Source: an uncultured Erysipelotrichaceae bacterium
GTDB taxonomy: Bacteria > Bacillota_I > Bacilli_A > RFN20 > CAG-826
DNA length: 39,825 bases
Direction of reading: 5' to 3'
Assembly: GCA_902803375.1 (NCBI GenBank)
Contig: CADCPN010000006.1
Span: 1-39,825, forward strand
Part shown: piece by piece, positions 7,974 through 16,017 of the stretch
Numbering within the stretch: position 1 is the stretch's first letter
Layout of the letters: every line of letters begins with the position of its first letter
Notes under the pieces: model-generated
The model's database searches: none
What the model was told of the DNA's origin: nothing
What the model saw: only the letters and a program-made list of their open reading frames with translations
Position numbers and translations under genes: made by a program

Positions 7974-8915
7974 ATGAAAAAGAGCGTTTATTTCTTTGTT
8001 TTAGAAATCCTGCTATACGCGATCTCCGGCATCTCCCTCTTCACTTGGAGCGAGTTCATGATCTACGTGATCGGCAGCACCGATAGCCATATGCTTAGCT
8101 ACTCGCCTTTTATCTTGCTGACTTTGCTCCCCTCCTTCTTATTGCTATTTGTTCACCTATATTGGTACGCCCATTCTTTCTTTGCTAGAAAGCTAATGAC
8201 CACCATCTTCGGCGTCTTCTTCGCATCCTATGGCTTATTGATGGCCTTACTCCCCATCGTCTTCCTTGCCAATAAGACCTACCCTAGCGTGGTAATGGGC
8301 AACGCGACCGCCCTATATCCGCTAGATTCGATTATCCTTGGCGTCATCCTTCTACTCATTGGCGTGTTGCTGCTACTCTATGCGAGAAAGAAGATGAAGG
8401 AGGAGTCCTTTCTCGCCGTTGAAGAAAAGCCAGGGAAAGCCTGGGGCATCGTCCGCGGCATCCTCACCTTTCTTTTCACCTATATCTCCGCGTGGTGGTT
8501 TGGCGATTTCATCTTTGCTTTCGTGGCGGCTGACTATGGCAATAACGTCTTCATTAGCCTAGTCATGTATCTATTGTTCGCTCACCCCGCGGTCATGCTA
8601 TTGCTTTATCAAACTTTCTACCGGAAGAAGAAGTCGAGAAGATTCTGGTTCGTCTCCGCGATCTCTACCTTCTCCGCCTCCGCTTTGCTTATCGCCTCTT
8701 TCGCGATCTATAAGAGCGTTAACGGCATGCAGTTTGTCACGGAGTCGCTTACCTATGCCTTCCCATTAGACTTTGCGACCAGCAAAAATTTCGGCCCCAT
8801 CGTCCTTATCCTTATGAACGCGGTTGCTCCTATAGTCTCGCTTGCAATGTATTTCCTCTCCAAGAGCAAGAAGGAAGAAGAACTAGAGCAAAAGGAAGAG
8901 GAAGAGTCTAAATAG
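7974..8915 (+). CDS. Polytopic membrane protein of unknown function
   Basis: A 313-residue protein with about eight hydrophobic helices, a basic cytoplasmic loop around YARKKMKEESFLAVEEKPGK, and a Lys/Glu-rich C-terminal tail. The start at 7974 is chosen because AAGGAG lies 10 bases before it (inside the end of the previous gene) and MKKSVYFFVLEILLYAISG gives a proper membrane N-terminus; the frame is also open upstream, but only inside the phosphoesterase gene. It starts one base after the phosphoesterase stop, so the two are probably co-translated. No family recognised. Confidence 0.75.
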   Translation: MKKSVYFFVLEILLYAISGISLFTWSEFMIYVIGSTDSHMLSYSPFILLTLLPSFLLLFVHLYWYAHSFFARKLMTTIFGVFFASYGLLMALLPIVFLANKTYPSVVMGNATALYPLDSIILGVILLLIGVLLLLYARKKMKEESFLAVEEKPGKAWGIVRGILTFLFTYISAWWFGDFIFAFVAADYGNNVFISLVMYLLFAHPAVMLLLYQTFYRKKKSRRFWFVSAISTFSASALLIASFAIYKSVNGMQFVTESLTYAFPLDFATSKNFGPIVLILMNAVAPIVSLAMYFLSKSKKEEELEQKEEEESK

Positions 8916-8956
8916 CCTTCCCCTGAAGCCAAAGAATAAAAGCGTGTCATGAAAAT

Positions 8957-8987
8957 GGGCCGGATTCGATTCCGGTCCAATTTTCTT
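8957..8987. terminator. Bidirectional terminator between convergent genes
   Basis: An 8-bp stem (8957-8964 with 8971-8978, one G-T pair) and a 6-nt loop, then AATTTTCTT on the plus strand and CATTTTC on the minus strand. It serves the membrane-protein gene; the plus-strand tail overlaps the stop codon of the convergent dehydrogenase gene. Confidence 0.75.
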
Positions 8988-9762
8988 ATAGGCTTTTGTT
9001 TGCGTTCCCGGCGACTTTTCTAACTAGGCCTCTTGGGGCAAGCCTAGTGCCAAAGGCCAGTAGTTTGCTCGAGAGAGTCGGCAGGCAGATCGCTTTGTTC
9101 TTATCTAGGGCCTTCACCCCTTTTAATGCAACCTTGTAGGCATCTGCCCCGTGCTTGAACATCGGGCTGCCTTCTTTATTGGCGGAGGCTTTCTCAAATC
9201 CCGTCTTGGTGGGCCCAGGGCAAAGGGCGCTGACCTTGATGCCTTTGCCTTTTACCTCTTCGCGAAGCGCTTCTGAGAAAGAAAGGACGAAGGCTTTGGA
9301 GGCGTAATAGGTCGCCATATAGGGGCCTGCGCCAAAAGAGGCGAGGGAGGCGACGTTTAAGATCTTGCCTTCTTTCCTTTCGATCAAAGATGGCAAGAAG
9401 ACATAGGTAAGCTGCATCAAGGCGGCGATATTGAGCTCAACCATGCCGTATTGCTTATTCCAATCCGCGTCAGCGAAAGCGGTAGCATCGCCATAGCCCG
9501 CGTTATTGATGAGGGTATCGACTTCAAGCTCGTTTTGCTTAACGAAGGAAGCGACTTCTATTGCCGCGTCTTTCTTGCTTAGGTCTAACGGCAAGATGAA
9601 GACGGAGATGCCATCTTGCTTCTCTAGCTCTTTTTGGATCTCCTCTAGCTTTCCTTTGCTTCTAGCGATGAGGAGTAGGTCATTCTTTCTAGAGGCGTAA
9701 ATTTTGGCAAACTGCAGTCCTAGGCCGCTAGAGGCGCCGGTGATAAGGGTAATTTTCTTCAT
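8986..9762 (-). CDS. Short-chain dehydrogenase/reductase (classical SDR)
   Basis: A 258-residue NAD(P)-dependent oxidoreductase. The cofactor motif TGASSGLG is at 8-15, NNAG at 86-89, catalytic Ser about 139, and YxxxK at 152-156 (YYASK), followed by the PGPTKTGF segment. The frame is open 43 codons further upstream, but the extra residues do not look like SDR sequence, so the ATG at 9762 is chosen. No clear Shine-Dalgarno precedes it (CGTTATTCCC), so the start is slightly uncertain or initiation is unusual. Family members reduce ketones, aldehydes or fatty-acyl intermediates; the substrate is unknown. Monocistronic. Confidence 0.88.
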   Translation of the reverse strand: MKKITLITGASSGLGLQFAKIYASRKNDLLLIARSKGKLEEIQKELEKQDGISVFILPLDLSKKDAAIEVASFVKQNELEVDTLINNAGYGDATAFADADWNKQYGMVELNIAALMQLTYVFLPSLIERKEGKILNVASLASFGAGPYMATYYASKAFVLSFSEALREEVKGKGIKVSALCPGPTKTGFEKASANKEGSPMFKHGADAYKVALKGVKALDKNKAICLPTLSSKLLAFGTRLAPRGLVRKVAGNANKSL

Positions 9763-9868
9763 GGGAATAACGATAAGCCAACTGCAAAAGAAGGGAAACG
9801 ATTTGATTAGGGAAAGAGAAAACTGGTTCCCTTTATTTCTTTTCCTACGGCAACGAGAGAAAGCTTTT

Positions 9869-9883
9869 GCCTCATCATGAGGC
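9869..9883. repeat. Perfect 15-bp palindrome upstream of the SDR gene
   Basis: GCCTCAT-C-ATGAGGC, flanked by TTTT on one side and GAAAA on the other, 107 bases upstream of the SDR start. It could be a repressor operator for the dehydrogenase or a small terminator. Confidence 0.5.
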
Positions 9884-9990
9884 GAAAACATTAAAAAGCG
9901 GCCTTTCCGTTGGATGTTTTGTTAATGCCAGATCCTTCTGGGGCTTTTAGACTCACCTTCTTAGGGGTGATCGCGAAGCAAATCTCCCCC

Positions 9991-10036
9991 CTTCCTTAAG
10001 GAAGTTCTTTACCTATGGCCGCGGATAAAGTATAGT
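9991..10036 (+). promoter_or_regulatory. rimP operon promoter with upstream 14-bp palindrome
   Basis: -35 TTTACC (10008-10013), a 17-bp spacer and -10 TATAGT (10031-10036) give a good sigma-70-type promoter; transcription would begin near 10043. A perfect palindrome CTTCCTTAAGGAAG (9991-10004) abuts the -35 and could be a regulator site. Confidence 0.65.
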
Positions 10037-10083
10037 TTGGGCGCGGATATCCCGTCGCGGATCCGTTATTGAGTCAATTTTTG

Positions 10084-10110
10084 GAGTGGCCTCAACAAGC
10101 CACTCTTTCT
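10084..10110 (+). promoter_or_regulatory. Hairpin with short T tract in the rimP leader (possible attenuator)
   Basis: GAGTGGC (10084-10090) pairs perfectly with GCCACTC (10099-10105), followed by TTTCT. It lies between the promoter and the rimP ribosome-binding site, where a terminator would end transcription before the operon. Leader attenuation of nusA operons is known in other bacteria; its operation here is inference. Confidence 0.5.
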
Positions 10111-10127
10111 ATTGATAAGGAGGTTTC

Positions 10128-10592
10128 ATGAGTCAGATTGAGACTAGCATTCTCGAAATGCTACAGCCCGCCGTCAAAGCATCAGGCTACGACATCAGTT
10201 CCCTTTCCTTGAAGAATTCCAAGGATGGGATGCAACTCGCGATCGTCGTCGATCGCGTCGCCCCCATCTCGTTGGAAGACATCGTCAAAGTCAGCGACAT
10301 CGTCTCGGAGATCCTTGATAAGGAAGACCCGATCCAAGATGCCTATACCCTTGATGTGTCTAGCCTAGGCGCAGAGAAGCCCATCGCCTTAGATGCGCTC
10401 CCCCTCTACGCAGGAAGGTATGTGAATCTCCATCTTTCCCACCCCTATAAAGGGGAGAACATCCTCGAGGGCAAGTTCGTCAGGATTGAAGGCGATAACC
10501 TTGTCCTTGAGATCCGCGACAAATCCAGGAAGAAAGAGATTTCCTTCCCCCTTTCCGACGTCGACCGCGCGAGGCTCGCGATCGAATTCTAA
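10128..10592 (+). CDS. rimP: Ribosome maturation factor RimP
   Basis: A 154-residue protein for 30S subunit maturation. The N-terminal RimP domain carries MLQPAVKASGYDISSLSLKN, the VDRVAPISLEDIVKVSDIVSEILD pattern and YTLDVSSLGAEKPI, which corresponds to the family's YxLEVSSPGxxRPL. The C-terminal small Sm-like domain follows from about residue 95. The length and the position directly before nusA match Bacillota (ylxS-nusA). The start is fixed by AAGGAGG at 10117-10123, 4 bases before the ATG. First gene of the operon. Confidence 0.93.
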   Translation: MSQIETSILEMLQPAVKASGYDISSLSLKNSKDGMQLAIVVDRVAPISLEDIVKVSDIVSEILDKEDPIQDAYTLDVSSLGAEKPIALDALPLYAGRYVNLHLSHPYKGENILEGKFVRIEGDNLVLEIRDKSRKKEISFPLSDVDRARLAIEF

Positions 10593-10641
10593 ATTGCCTC
10601 ACCAACAACCAAGTATTTGAGCATTCACTTAGGAGAAAATC

Positions 10642-12441
10642 ATGCCAAAGAAAAAAGTCGAAGAGATGCCGAAGTTCGTTGACGCCCTCCGCGAGGTCGC
10701 CGATGCCAAGGGACTTAGTGACGAACAGGTCATCACCGCGCTAGAAGAAGCGATTCAGCGCGCCTACATCAAGTATCTAGGCGGCGGAGACGATGCTGTT
10801 GTCTCTTGCCACGTCGATCCGGAAACCGGACACGTCGATCTCGCCCAGATCAAAAAGGTTGTCGAGGAAGTCCAGGATGACTACCTCGAGATCTCCGTCG
10901 AAGATGCCAACGCCACCGTCAAGGGCAAGAAGTCGAAATACGCCCCCGGCGATGACTTCGCCATCCCCTGCCCGCTTGAGCAAGTTACCAAGCTGACCGC
11001 CATGGCCGTCAAGAGCAACCTCCGTCAGCGTCTAGCCGAAGCTGAGCGCACCGCCCTCTATGAGGTCTATAAGGACCACATCGGGGAGATGATGACCGGC
11101 ACCGTCGTCAAAGCCGACGACAGAGGCGTCACCATCCGCATCGGCCGCACCTATATCGAAATGGGCCGCCGTGAGCTTATCGGCGATGAGTACTTCAAGA
11201 TCGATGAACCCATCAAGGTCTACATCCAGGAAGTCCGCTCCGTCTTAAACGAAGAAGGCAAGCCGGCCAAAGGCCCGCAGATCGAGGCCACCCGCGCTTC
11301 CGAAGGCTTCCTCAAGAGACTCTTCGAGGAAGAAATCCACGAAATCTATGATGGCACCGTCGTCATCAAGGCGATCGCCCGCCAGGCTGGCATCCGTTCC
11401 AAGGTTGCCGTCGCCTCCAACAATGAAGATGTCGACGCTACCGGCGCCTGCATCGGCCAGGGCGGTCAGCGCATCCAGAAGATCGTCGCCCAGCTAGGCA
11501 ATGGCAAGAACAAGGAAAAGATCGACGTCGTCAACTATTCCGACAACCACGGCCTCTTCATCATCGAAGCCGTCCGTCCGGTCACCCCGCTTGGCGTCGC
11601 CATCAACGAGGAAGAGAAGACCGCTATCGTCGTCATCAATGATGGCGACCTCCCGCTAGCCATGGGTAAATTCCGCGCTAACGTCAACCTTGCCTCCAAG
11701 CTCACCGGCTATAAGCTGGAGATGCTTGAGAAGTCCATCGCCGACAGGAAGGGTATCACCTACACCACCGTCGAAGAATGGAAGGCCATGGCGGAAGAAG
11801 AGCGCCGCGCCAAGGAGAAGGAGGAATACCTTAACCAAGTCCGCCTTGAAGCCGAGCGCAAGGCCGCAGAAGAAGCTGCCGAAGAAGCGCGCAAGGCCGC
11901 TGAAGAAGCCGCTGCTAAAGAAGAAGCCGCTGCCAAAGTCGCCACCGAGAACGCCGTTGAGGCCGCCCCGGTCGCCGAAGAGAAGCCAGTCGTCGCCCCG
12001 AAGGCCGCTGCCTCCGTCGAAGACTTCCCAGCCGAAGCCGCCAATCCGGCTGCCGCCGCCCTCGCCGCCTTCAAGGCTGCTGAGGCAAAGAAAGCGGAAG
12101 AAGCTGCCGCTCCGAAGAAGGAAGAGACTGTTGAGACCGCTGAGGTCAAGACCACCACTACCCTCTCTGACCTAGAGAAGGAACTCGAATCCGCCAAGGA
12201 GAAGAAGACCCGCTCCGTCACCAAGAAGCGCCCGCGCAAGATCACCGAAGAGGAAGTCAAGCGCGAGACCCCGGTCGCTCCGGTCGCCCCGAACCAATCC
12301 GCCATGCCTGTCTATACCGAAGAAGAGCTTGCTGATATCGAAGCCGAAGAGAAGAACTACGACTCCTATGAAGGCGATACCGAAGAGGATATCGACGAGG
12401 ATTACAGCGAGTACGATCAGTACTACGACGACGATAAGTAA
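10642..12441 (+). CDS. nusA: Transcription termination/antitermination factor NusA with long C-terminal extension
   Basis: A 599-residue RNA-polymerase-binding elongation factor controlling pausing and termination. Residues about 1-125 form the N-terminal RNAP-binding domain. An S1 domain follows (MMTGTVVKADDRGVTIRIGR), then KH1 and KH2 with IARQAGIRSKVAV, GACIGQGGQRI and MGKFRANVNLASKLTGYKL. From residue 377 an extra 223 residues follow. The first half is Ala/Glu/Lys-rich and probably helical or coiled-coil. A basic patch TRSVTKKRPRKIT comes next, and the end is very acidic with many Asp/Glu/Tyr. Bacillota NusA is normally near 350-400 residues. It follows AGGAG at 10631-10635 and overlaps ylxR by one base. 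Confidence 0.95.
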   Translation: MPKKKVEEMPKFVDALREVADAKGLSDEQVITALEEAIQRAYIKYLGGGDDAVVSCHVDPETGHVDLAQIKKVVEEVQDDYLEISVEDANATVKGKKSKYAPGDDFAIPCPLEQVTKLTAMAVKSNLRQRLAEAERTALYEVYKDHIGEMMTGTVVKADDRGVTIRIGRTYIEMGRRELIGDEYFKIDEPIKVYIQEVRSVLNEEGKPAKGPQIEATRASEGFLKRLFEEEIHEIYDGTVVIKAIARQAGIRSKVAVASNNEDVDATGACIGQGGQRIQKIVAQLGNGKNKEKIDVVNYSDNHGLFIIEAVRPVTPLGVAINEEEKTAIVVINDGDLPLAMGKFRANVNLASKLTGYKLEMLEKSIADRKGITYTTVEEWKAMAEEERRAKEKEEYLNQVRLEAERKAAEEAAEEARKAAEEAAAKEEAAAKVATENAVEAAPVAEEKPVVAPKAAASVEDFPAEAANPAAAALAAFKAAEAKKAEEAAAPKKEETVETAEVKTTTTLSDLEKELESAKEKKTRSVTKKRPRKITEEEVKRETPVAPVAPNQSAMPVYTEEELADIEAEEKNYDSYEGDTEEDIDEDYSEYDQYYDDDK

Positions 12442-12692
12442 TGAAAATCAACAACTCCCGCCTCGATGTTGCAAGCCACAAGCGCTTCCCCAAGGAAGAC
12501 TTGTTCCGCTTCGTAAGCGTCGATGGCAAGCTTCTTCTTGATGAGGATGGCACCTTGCCAGGCCGAGGCTTCTACCTCCGCCGCGACAAGGCTTCCATCG
12601 CCCTCGTCAAGAAGAAAGGCACCCTTGCTCGCCTTAGCAAAGGCGCAAGCGTCGACGACGCGCTATATGCGCGATTAGAGGAACTATGCTAG
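12441..12692 (+). CDS. ylxR: YlxR family nucleic-acid-binding protein (DUF448), reduced N-terminus
   Basis: An 83-residue basic protein, recognised by position between nusA and ylxQ and by DLFRFVSVDGKLLLDEDGTL followed by PGRGFYLRRD, the DUF448 GRGxYL signature. The usual N-terminal RxCxxCR motif is missing: only SRLDVASHKRFPK remains, so the Cys pair is lost. YlxR proteins bind RNA, and in some species regulate metabolism or RNase P activity; the role here is unknown. It starts on the last base of nusA's TAA and overlaps ylxQ by 7 bases. Confidence 0.85.
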   Translation: MKINNSRLDVASHKRFPKEDLFRFVSVDGKLLLDEDGTLPGRGFYLRRDKASIALVKKKGTLARLSKGASVDDALYARLEELC

Positions 12693-12982
12693 ATAAACCC
12701 TTATCCTTCCTAGGACTTCTCAATAAAGGCGGCAATTTGATCTTCGGCGAGACCCTTCTTCATAGCAGGAATCTCAACCTTATCATCTTAGCCACCGACG
12801 TCGCCCCGGCCCAGGGCAAGAAATTCGAGGCGTTCATCGCCAAGCATGGGCTATTGGTCGATAGAACCTATACCAAAGCGCAGCTAGGAGAGGCGCTAGG
12901 TTACCCAGCTCTCAGCGCCATCGGCATCCGCAATAGGAAGGCCGCTAAGGCATATTTGGAGAAGCTAGAGGCCAAAGAGTAA
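12686..12982 (+). CDS. ylxQ: YlxQ family L7Ae-like ribosomal-type RNA-binding protein
   Basis: A 98-residue small protein at the invariant position between ylxR and infB. FLGLLNKGGNLIFGETLLHS and LIILATDVAPAQGKKFEAF fit the L7Ae/YbxF fold, in which a Gly-rich helix end and the LxxxATDxxxN strand contact kink-turn RNA; the family's usual Asn/Ser-rich edge is reduced here. The ATG at 12686 lies inside the end of ylxR. It probably binds rRNA or another kinked RNA. Confidence 0.82.
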   Translation: MLDKPLSFLGLLNKGGNLIFGETLLHSRNLNLIILATDVAPAQGKKFEAFIAKHGLLVDRTYTKAQLGEALGYPALSAIGIRNRKAAKAYLEKLEAKE

Positions 12983-13025
12983 TTCTCCCCTGCCTATTTG
13001 CTATCTTTACGAAAGGAGCATAAGC

Positions 13026-14909
13026 ATGAAGAAAAAGCAAAATTTCGGACCCAAGATGTCTGACCAGAAGAAATCTGGCAATAGTCGCGGCAATAACCGC
13101 GTCAGCAACTTCGATCCGTCCCGTCGCAACAGCAAGAAAGAGGAATTCGCCAAAGTCAATGGTGGCGTCTTCGTCTATTCCAAGCCCCTTTCCGTTGCAG
13201 AGCTCAGCAAGGCCATCAACGTGCCTTCCACTGAGATCATCAAGTACCTTTTCCTCCAGGGAAAGGCCGTCACCATCAACCAGATGCTCGACGATGACAC
13301 CATCGGCGAGCTTTGCCTCCAGTTTGGCTATGACTTCAAGAAGGAGCAGAACGTTGACGCCGCCCACTTCGAAGAACTCAAGATCGAGGATGATCCTTCC
13401 TTGCTGAAGGAGCGCCCGGCCGTCGTCACCATCATGGGCCACGTCGACCATGGCAAGACCACCCTTATCGATGCCATCCGCTCTTCTCACATCGTCGATA
13501 CCGAAGCCGGCGGCATCTCCCAGGAGATCGGCGCCTACCAGAAGGAAATCCACGGCAAGAAGATCACCTTCATCGACACTCCGGGCCACGCGGCCTTCAC
13601 CGCGATGAGAGCCCGTGGCGCTTCCGTCACCGACATCGTTATTCTTGTCGTCGCCGCTGACGACGGCGTCATGCCGCAGACCATCGAGGCCATCGACCAT
13701 GCCAAAGCCGCTGGCGTTCCTATCATCGTCGCAATCAACAAGATCGATGTTCCGGGCGCGAATCCGCACAAGGTTCTCGAAGGGCTTATGGCACATGATG
13801 TCATCGCCGAAGAATATGGCGGCGACGTCATGTGCGTGCAAATCTCCGCGAAGAAAGGCATCGGCATCGATGACCTTCTCGATATGGTCTTGCTCAAGGC
13901 TGAAATGCTTGAGCTTAAGGCCAACCCAGCCCGTTACGCCATCGGCACCGTCCTTGAGGCGGAGCTTGATAAAGGCGTTGGCCCGAAGGCTACCCTCCTT
14001 GTCCAGAACGGCACCCTCAACATGGGCGACTATGTCGTCGTTGGCGAAACCTATGGCAAGGTCAGGCGCATGACCAACGAATTCGGCACGATCATGAAGA
14101 CCGCTGGACCTAGCGCCCCTGTCTCCGTCATCGGCTTGGCCGATGTCCCCTCTGCCGGCGACCGCTTCATGGCCTTCCCGGAAGAGAGGCAGGCCAAGGA
14201 AATCGCCGAGAAGCGTCAGCTTGAGAAGACCGCCCAGCAAAGAGCTGGCACCGCGGCCCTCACCCTCAACGACCTCAATAACCTCATCACCTCCGGCAAG
14301 ATCCAGGATATCAACGTCATTGTCAAAGCCGATACCGATGGCACTGCTGAGGCCTTGAAGGCAAACCTTGAGAAGATGTCCACCGACACCATCAAGGTCC
14401 ATGTCCTATTGGCGAGCGCCGGCGCAATCTCCGATTCCGATATCCTTCTCGCCTCCGCCTCCCATGCCATAATCTTCGGCTTCAACGTCCGTCCAGACGC
14501 CAGAGTCAGAGCCATGGCTGAGGAGAACAAGGTTGAGATCCACCTTCACAAGATCATCTATGAACTCCTCGATGAGATGGAAGCCGCCCTTAAGGGCATG
14601 GCCATCACCGAGAAGGTCGAATCCGTCACCGGCGAAGCCGAGATCCGCCACCTCTGGAAGATGGTCCACGTCGGCACCATCGCCGGCGCCTATGTCCGCA
14701 GCGGCGTCATTAAGAGCAAGGAAAAGGTCCGCCTTATCCGCGATGGCGTCGTCATCTATGATGGCGTCCTCGGCTCTTTGAAGCGATTCAAGGATGACGC
14801 AAGCGAAGTCAAGCAGGGCTACGAATGCGGCTTTACGATCTCCGGATATAACGACATCAAGGAAGGCGACGTTGTCGAAGCCTACGAGATGGTCGAGAAG
14901 AAGGACTAA
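13026..14909 (+). CDS. infB: Translation initiation factor IF-2
   Basis: A 627-residue GTPase that brings initiator tRNA to the 30S subunit. It has a short basic N-terminus (1-40), an IF2_N domain at about 50-105 ([21 protein letters not shown]), G1 GHVDHGKTT (138-146), G3 DTPGH (184-188), and G4 NKID (238-241). Domains II-IV end in the S1-like and fMet-tRNA-binding regions. The short N-terminus is like that of Mollicutes and Erysipelotrichia rather than Bacillus (about 716) or E. coli (890). The ATG follows AAAGGAGCATAAGC. It is 3 bases from rbfA. Confidence 0.97.
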   Translation: MKKKQNFGPKMSDQKKSGNSRGNNRVSNFDPSRRNSKKEEFAKVNGGVFVYSKPLSVAELSKAINVPSTEIIKYLFLQGKAVTINQMLDDDTIGELCLQFGYDFKKEQNVDAAHFEELKIEDDPSLLKERPAVVTIMGHVDHGKTTLIDAIRSSHIVDTEAGGISQEIGAYQKEIHGKKITFIDTPGHAAFTAMRARGASVTDIVILVVAADDGVMPQTIEAIDHAKAAGVPIIVAINKIDVPGANPHKVLEGLMAHDVIAEEYGGDVMCVQISAKKGIGIDDLLDMVLLKAEMLELKANPARYAIGTVLEAELDKGVGPKATLLVQNGTLNMGDYVVVGETYGKVRRMTNEFGTIMKTAGPSAPVSVIGLADVPSAGDRFMAFPEERQAKEIAEKRQLEKTAQQRAGTAALTLNDLNNLITSGKIQDINVIVKADTDGTAEALKANLEKMSTDTIKVHVLLASAGAISDSDILLASASHAIIFGFNVRPDARVRAMAEENKVEIHLHKIIYELLDEMEAALKGMAITEKVESVTGEAEIRHLWKMVHVGTIAGAYVRSGVIKSKEKVRLIRDGVVIYDGVLGSLKRFKDDASEVKQGYECGFTISGYNDIKEGDVVEAYEMVEKKD

Positions 14910-14912
14910 TTC

Positions 14913-15269
14913 ATGGCTAACCGTCAAGGAAGAATGAAGGCCATCATCGGCAAATACATCTCCGAGATCGTTCAGCGTGAGATCAAAGATCCGCATCTGG
15001 GCATGATCTCCATCAACGAGGTCATCGTCAACGATGACTACTCGCTGGCGAAGGTCTATGTCACCTTCTTCAACGCCAAGTATCCCCTTCAGGCCTTAGA
15101 GCAACTAAAGAAGCACGAAGGCTTCGTTAGAAGCTTCTTGTCCAAGAAGATGAATGTCTATAAGGTTCCGGTCATCCGCTTCGTCTATGATGAGAGCTTC
15201 GACCGCGCTCAGCGCATCGAAGAGGCTCTCCGCAAAGAAGAAGCCGAACTGCAAGCCTTGAAGAAATAA
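14913..15269 (+). CDS. rbfA: 30S ribosome-binding factor RbfA
   Basis: A 118-residue cold-shock ribosome maturation factor that binds the 30S neck near helix 1. Recognised by IGKYISEIVQREIKDPHLG, VNDDYSLAKVYVTFF and the C-terminal VPVIRFVYDESFDRAQRIEEAL, the KH-like core of the family. It lies 3 bases after infB and is the last gene of the rimP operon, followed by a strong terminator. In related genomes truB follows directly; here another gene on the opposite strand intervenes. Confidence 0.95.
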   Translation: MANRQGRMKAIIGKYISEIVQREIKDPHLGMISINEVIVNDDYSLAKVYVTFFNAKYPLQALEQLKKHEGFVRSFLSKKMNVYKVPVIRFVYDESFDRAQRIEEALRKEEAELQALKK

Positions 15270-15285
15270 CTCCTGCAATGGCAAT

Positions 15286-15314
15286 TAGCCCCGATATAAA
15301 GTCGGGGCTATTTT
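15286..15314 (+). terminator. Terminator of the rimP-rbfA operon
   Basis: A 9-bp perfect stem with arms TAGCCCCGA and TCGGGGCTA at 15286-15294 and 15302-15310, then TTTTG. The right arm includes the last stop codon (15308-15310) of the opposite-strand broken gene. Confidence 0.85.
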
Positions 15315-15946
15315 GTAAATGGCTTGATCTTAGTGACGCCTAGAAGATCGATTTGCTGGGCAAGAACCTTGGCTCCTTTTCTAGGGTATAATCCGAATTC
15401 GTCATCGATAGCATCTCTTCTTTCTATTGAAATAGGCACTAGCTTCCATACGAGCCTAGTGCCTTTCGCCTATTTCAATTTGTTTCCTTCCTTAACCAAA
15501 AAGCTGCAGGGTTTTAGCCTAGCTTCCATTTCCTTCTTCACTTGCTGGTAGAAGGCTTTCTTCTCCTGTACGTTAAGATTGCCTTCAACTCTTTCAAACA
15601 AGACCTTATGGTAGCCTCCTTCCAGAAGGCGAAGCGAGCCAACCAACTGATGGCCTTTATATAGAAGAAGATTATCAAGTTTAGAATTTAATTCGGGTAG
15701 ATAAGGATATTCTTTCCTTAGTTCGATATATGAAATCACACCTTCTTTGCTATCGATCTCTTTATAGGAAAGATGGTCATCAAAAGGATTCTTTCTCTCT
15801 TTCGCCTAGGTGGAGACGATCACTTTCTTTAGGTTCTCTTTCTCTTCTAGCGCCAGCAAGAAGACATCCTCTTTGTCAATAAGAGAGTAGTTATCGTCCA
15901 GAAGGCAGATATCGCCTAGGATTTTGCGTAATGAGTGCAGCTTCAT
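15308..15946 (-). pseudogene. Unknown 213-codon gene interrupted by two in-frame TAG codons (pseudogene or stop-codon readthrough)
   Basis: One minus-strand reading frame runs from ATG 15946 to TAG 15308 with TAG codons at 15808-15806 and 15472-15470. The three pieces are 46, 111 and 53 codons. All read like normal protein, for example MKLHSLRKILGDICLLDD, LELNSKLDNLLLYKGHQLVG-type sequence in the middle, and LVWKLVPISIERRDAIDDEF at the end. There is no frameshift. Both internal stops sit in the identical 10-mer TAGGCGAAAG. The second lies in a strong inverted repeat (15426-15479). The simplest reading is a gene killed by two nonsense mutations, but the repeated context and intact frame are unusual. 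No Shine-Dalgarno precedes the ATG; a TATAAT is 17 bases upstream. No family recognised. Confidence 0.7.
15426..15479. repeat. Nested inverted repeat around the second in-frame TAG
   Basis: Outer arms ATTGAAATAGGC (15426-15437) and GCCTATTTCAAT (15468-15479) are perfect. An alternative inner 9-bp stem AGGCACTAG/CTAGTGCCT (15434-15442, 15456-15464) shares bases with it. On the minus strand the TAG at 15472-15470 lies in the outer stem, and the inner stem begins 5 bases after it. No T run follows, so it is a poor terminator. Confidence 0.7.
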
Positions 15947-15963
15947 GGTCAAAACGCGGGTAG

Positions 15964-16017
15964 ATTATAGTCAAGAAGCGCAATTTGATGAAATGTCATG
16001 GTCCTTTTCGATATAAT
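15964..16017. promoter_or_regulatory. Divergent -10 boxes between the broken gene and truB
   Basis: Minus strand: TATAAT at 15964-15969, 17 bases before the ATG at 15946. Plus strand: TATAAT at 16012-16017, only 10 bases before the truB ATG. Neither has a good -35. Transcription from the plus-strand box would start about 4 bases before the truB ATG or at it, which would make a leaderless mRNA; no Shine-Dalgarno is present. Confidence 0.5.

Noticed and set aside
11760-12305. 181-codon Ser/Ala-rich frame antisense to nusA
   Set aside because: Product of the repetitive GAA/GCC/AAG codons of the NusA tail read backwards.
12945-14402. 485-codon open frame antisense to infB
   Set aside because: It mirrors the codon bias of infB (GCC/ATC/GAC-rich codons leave the opposite frame open), has no ribosome-binding site, and its sequence is low-complexity V/D/G/L. 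IF-2 on the plus strand is certain.
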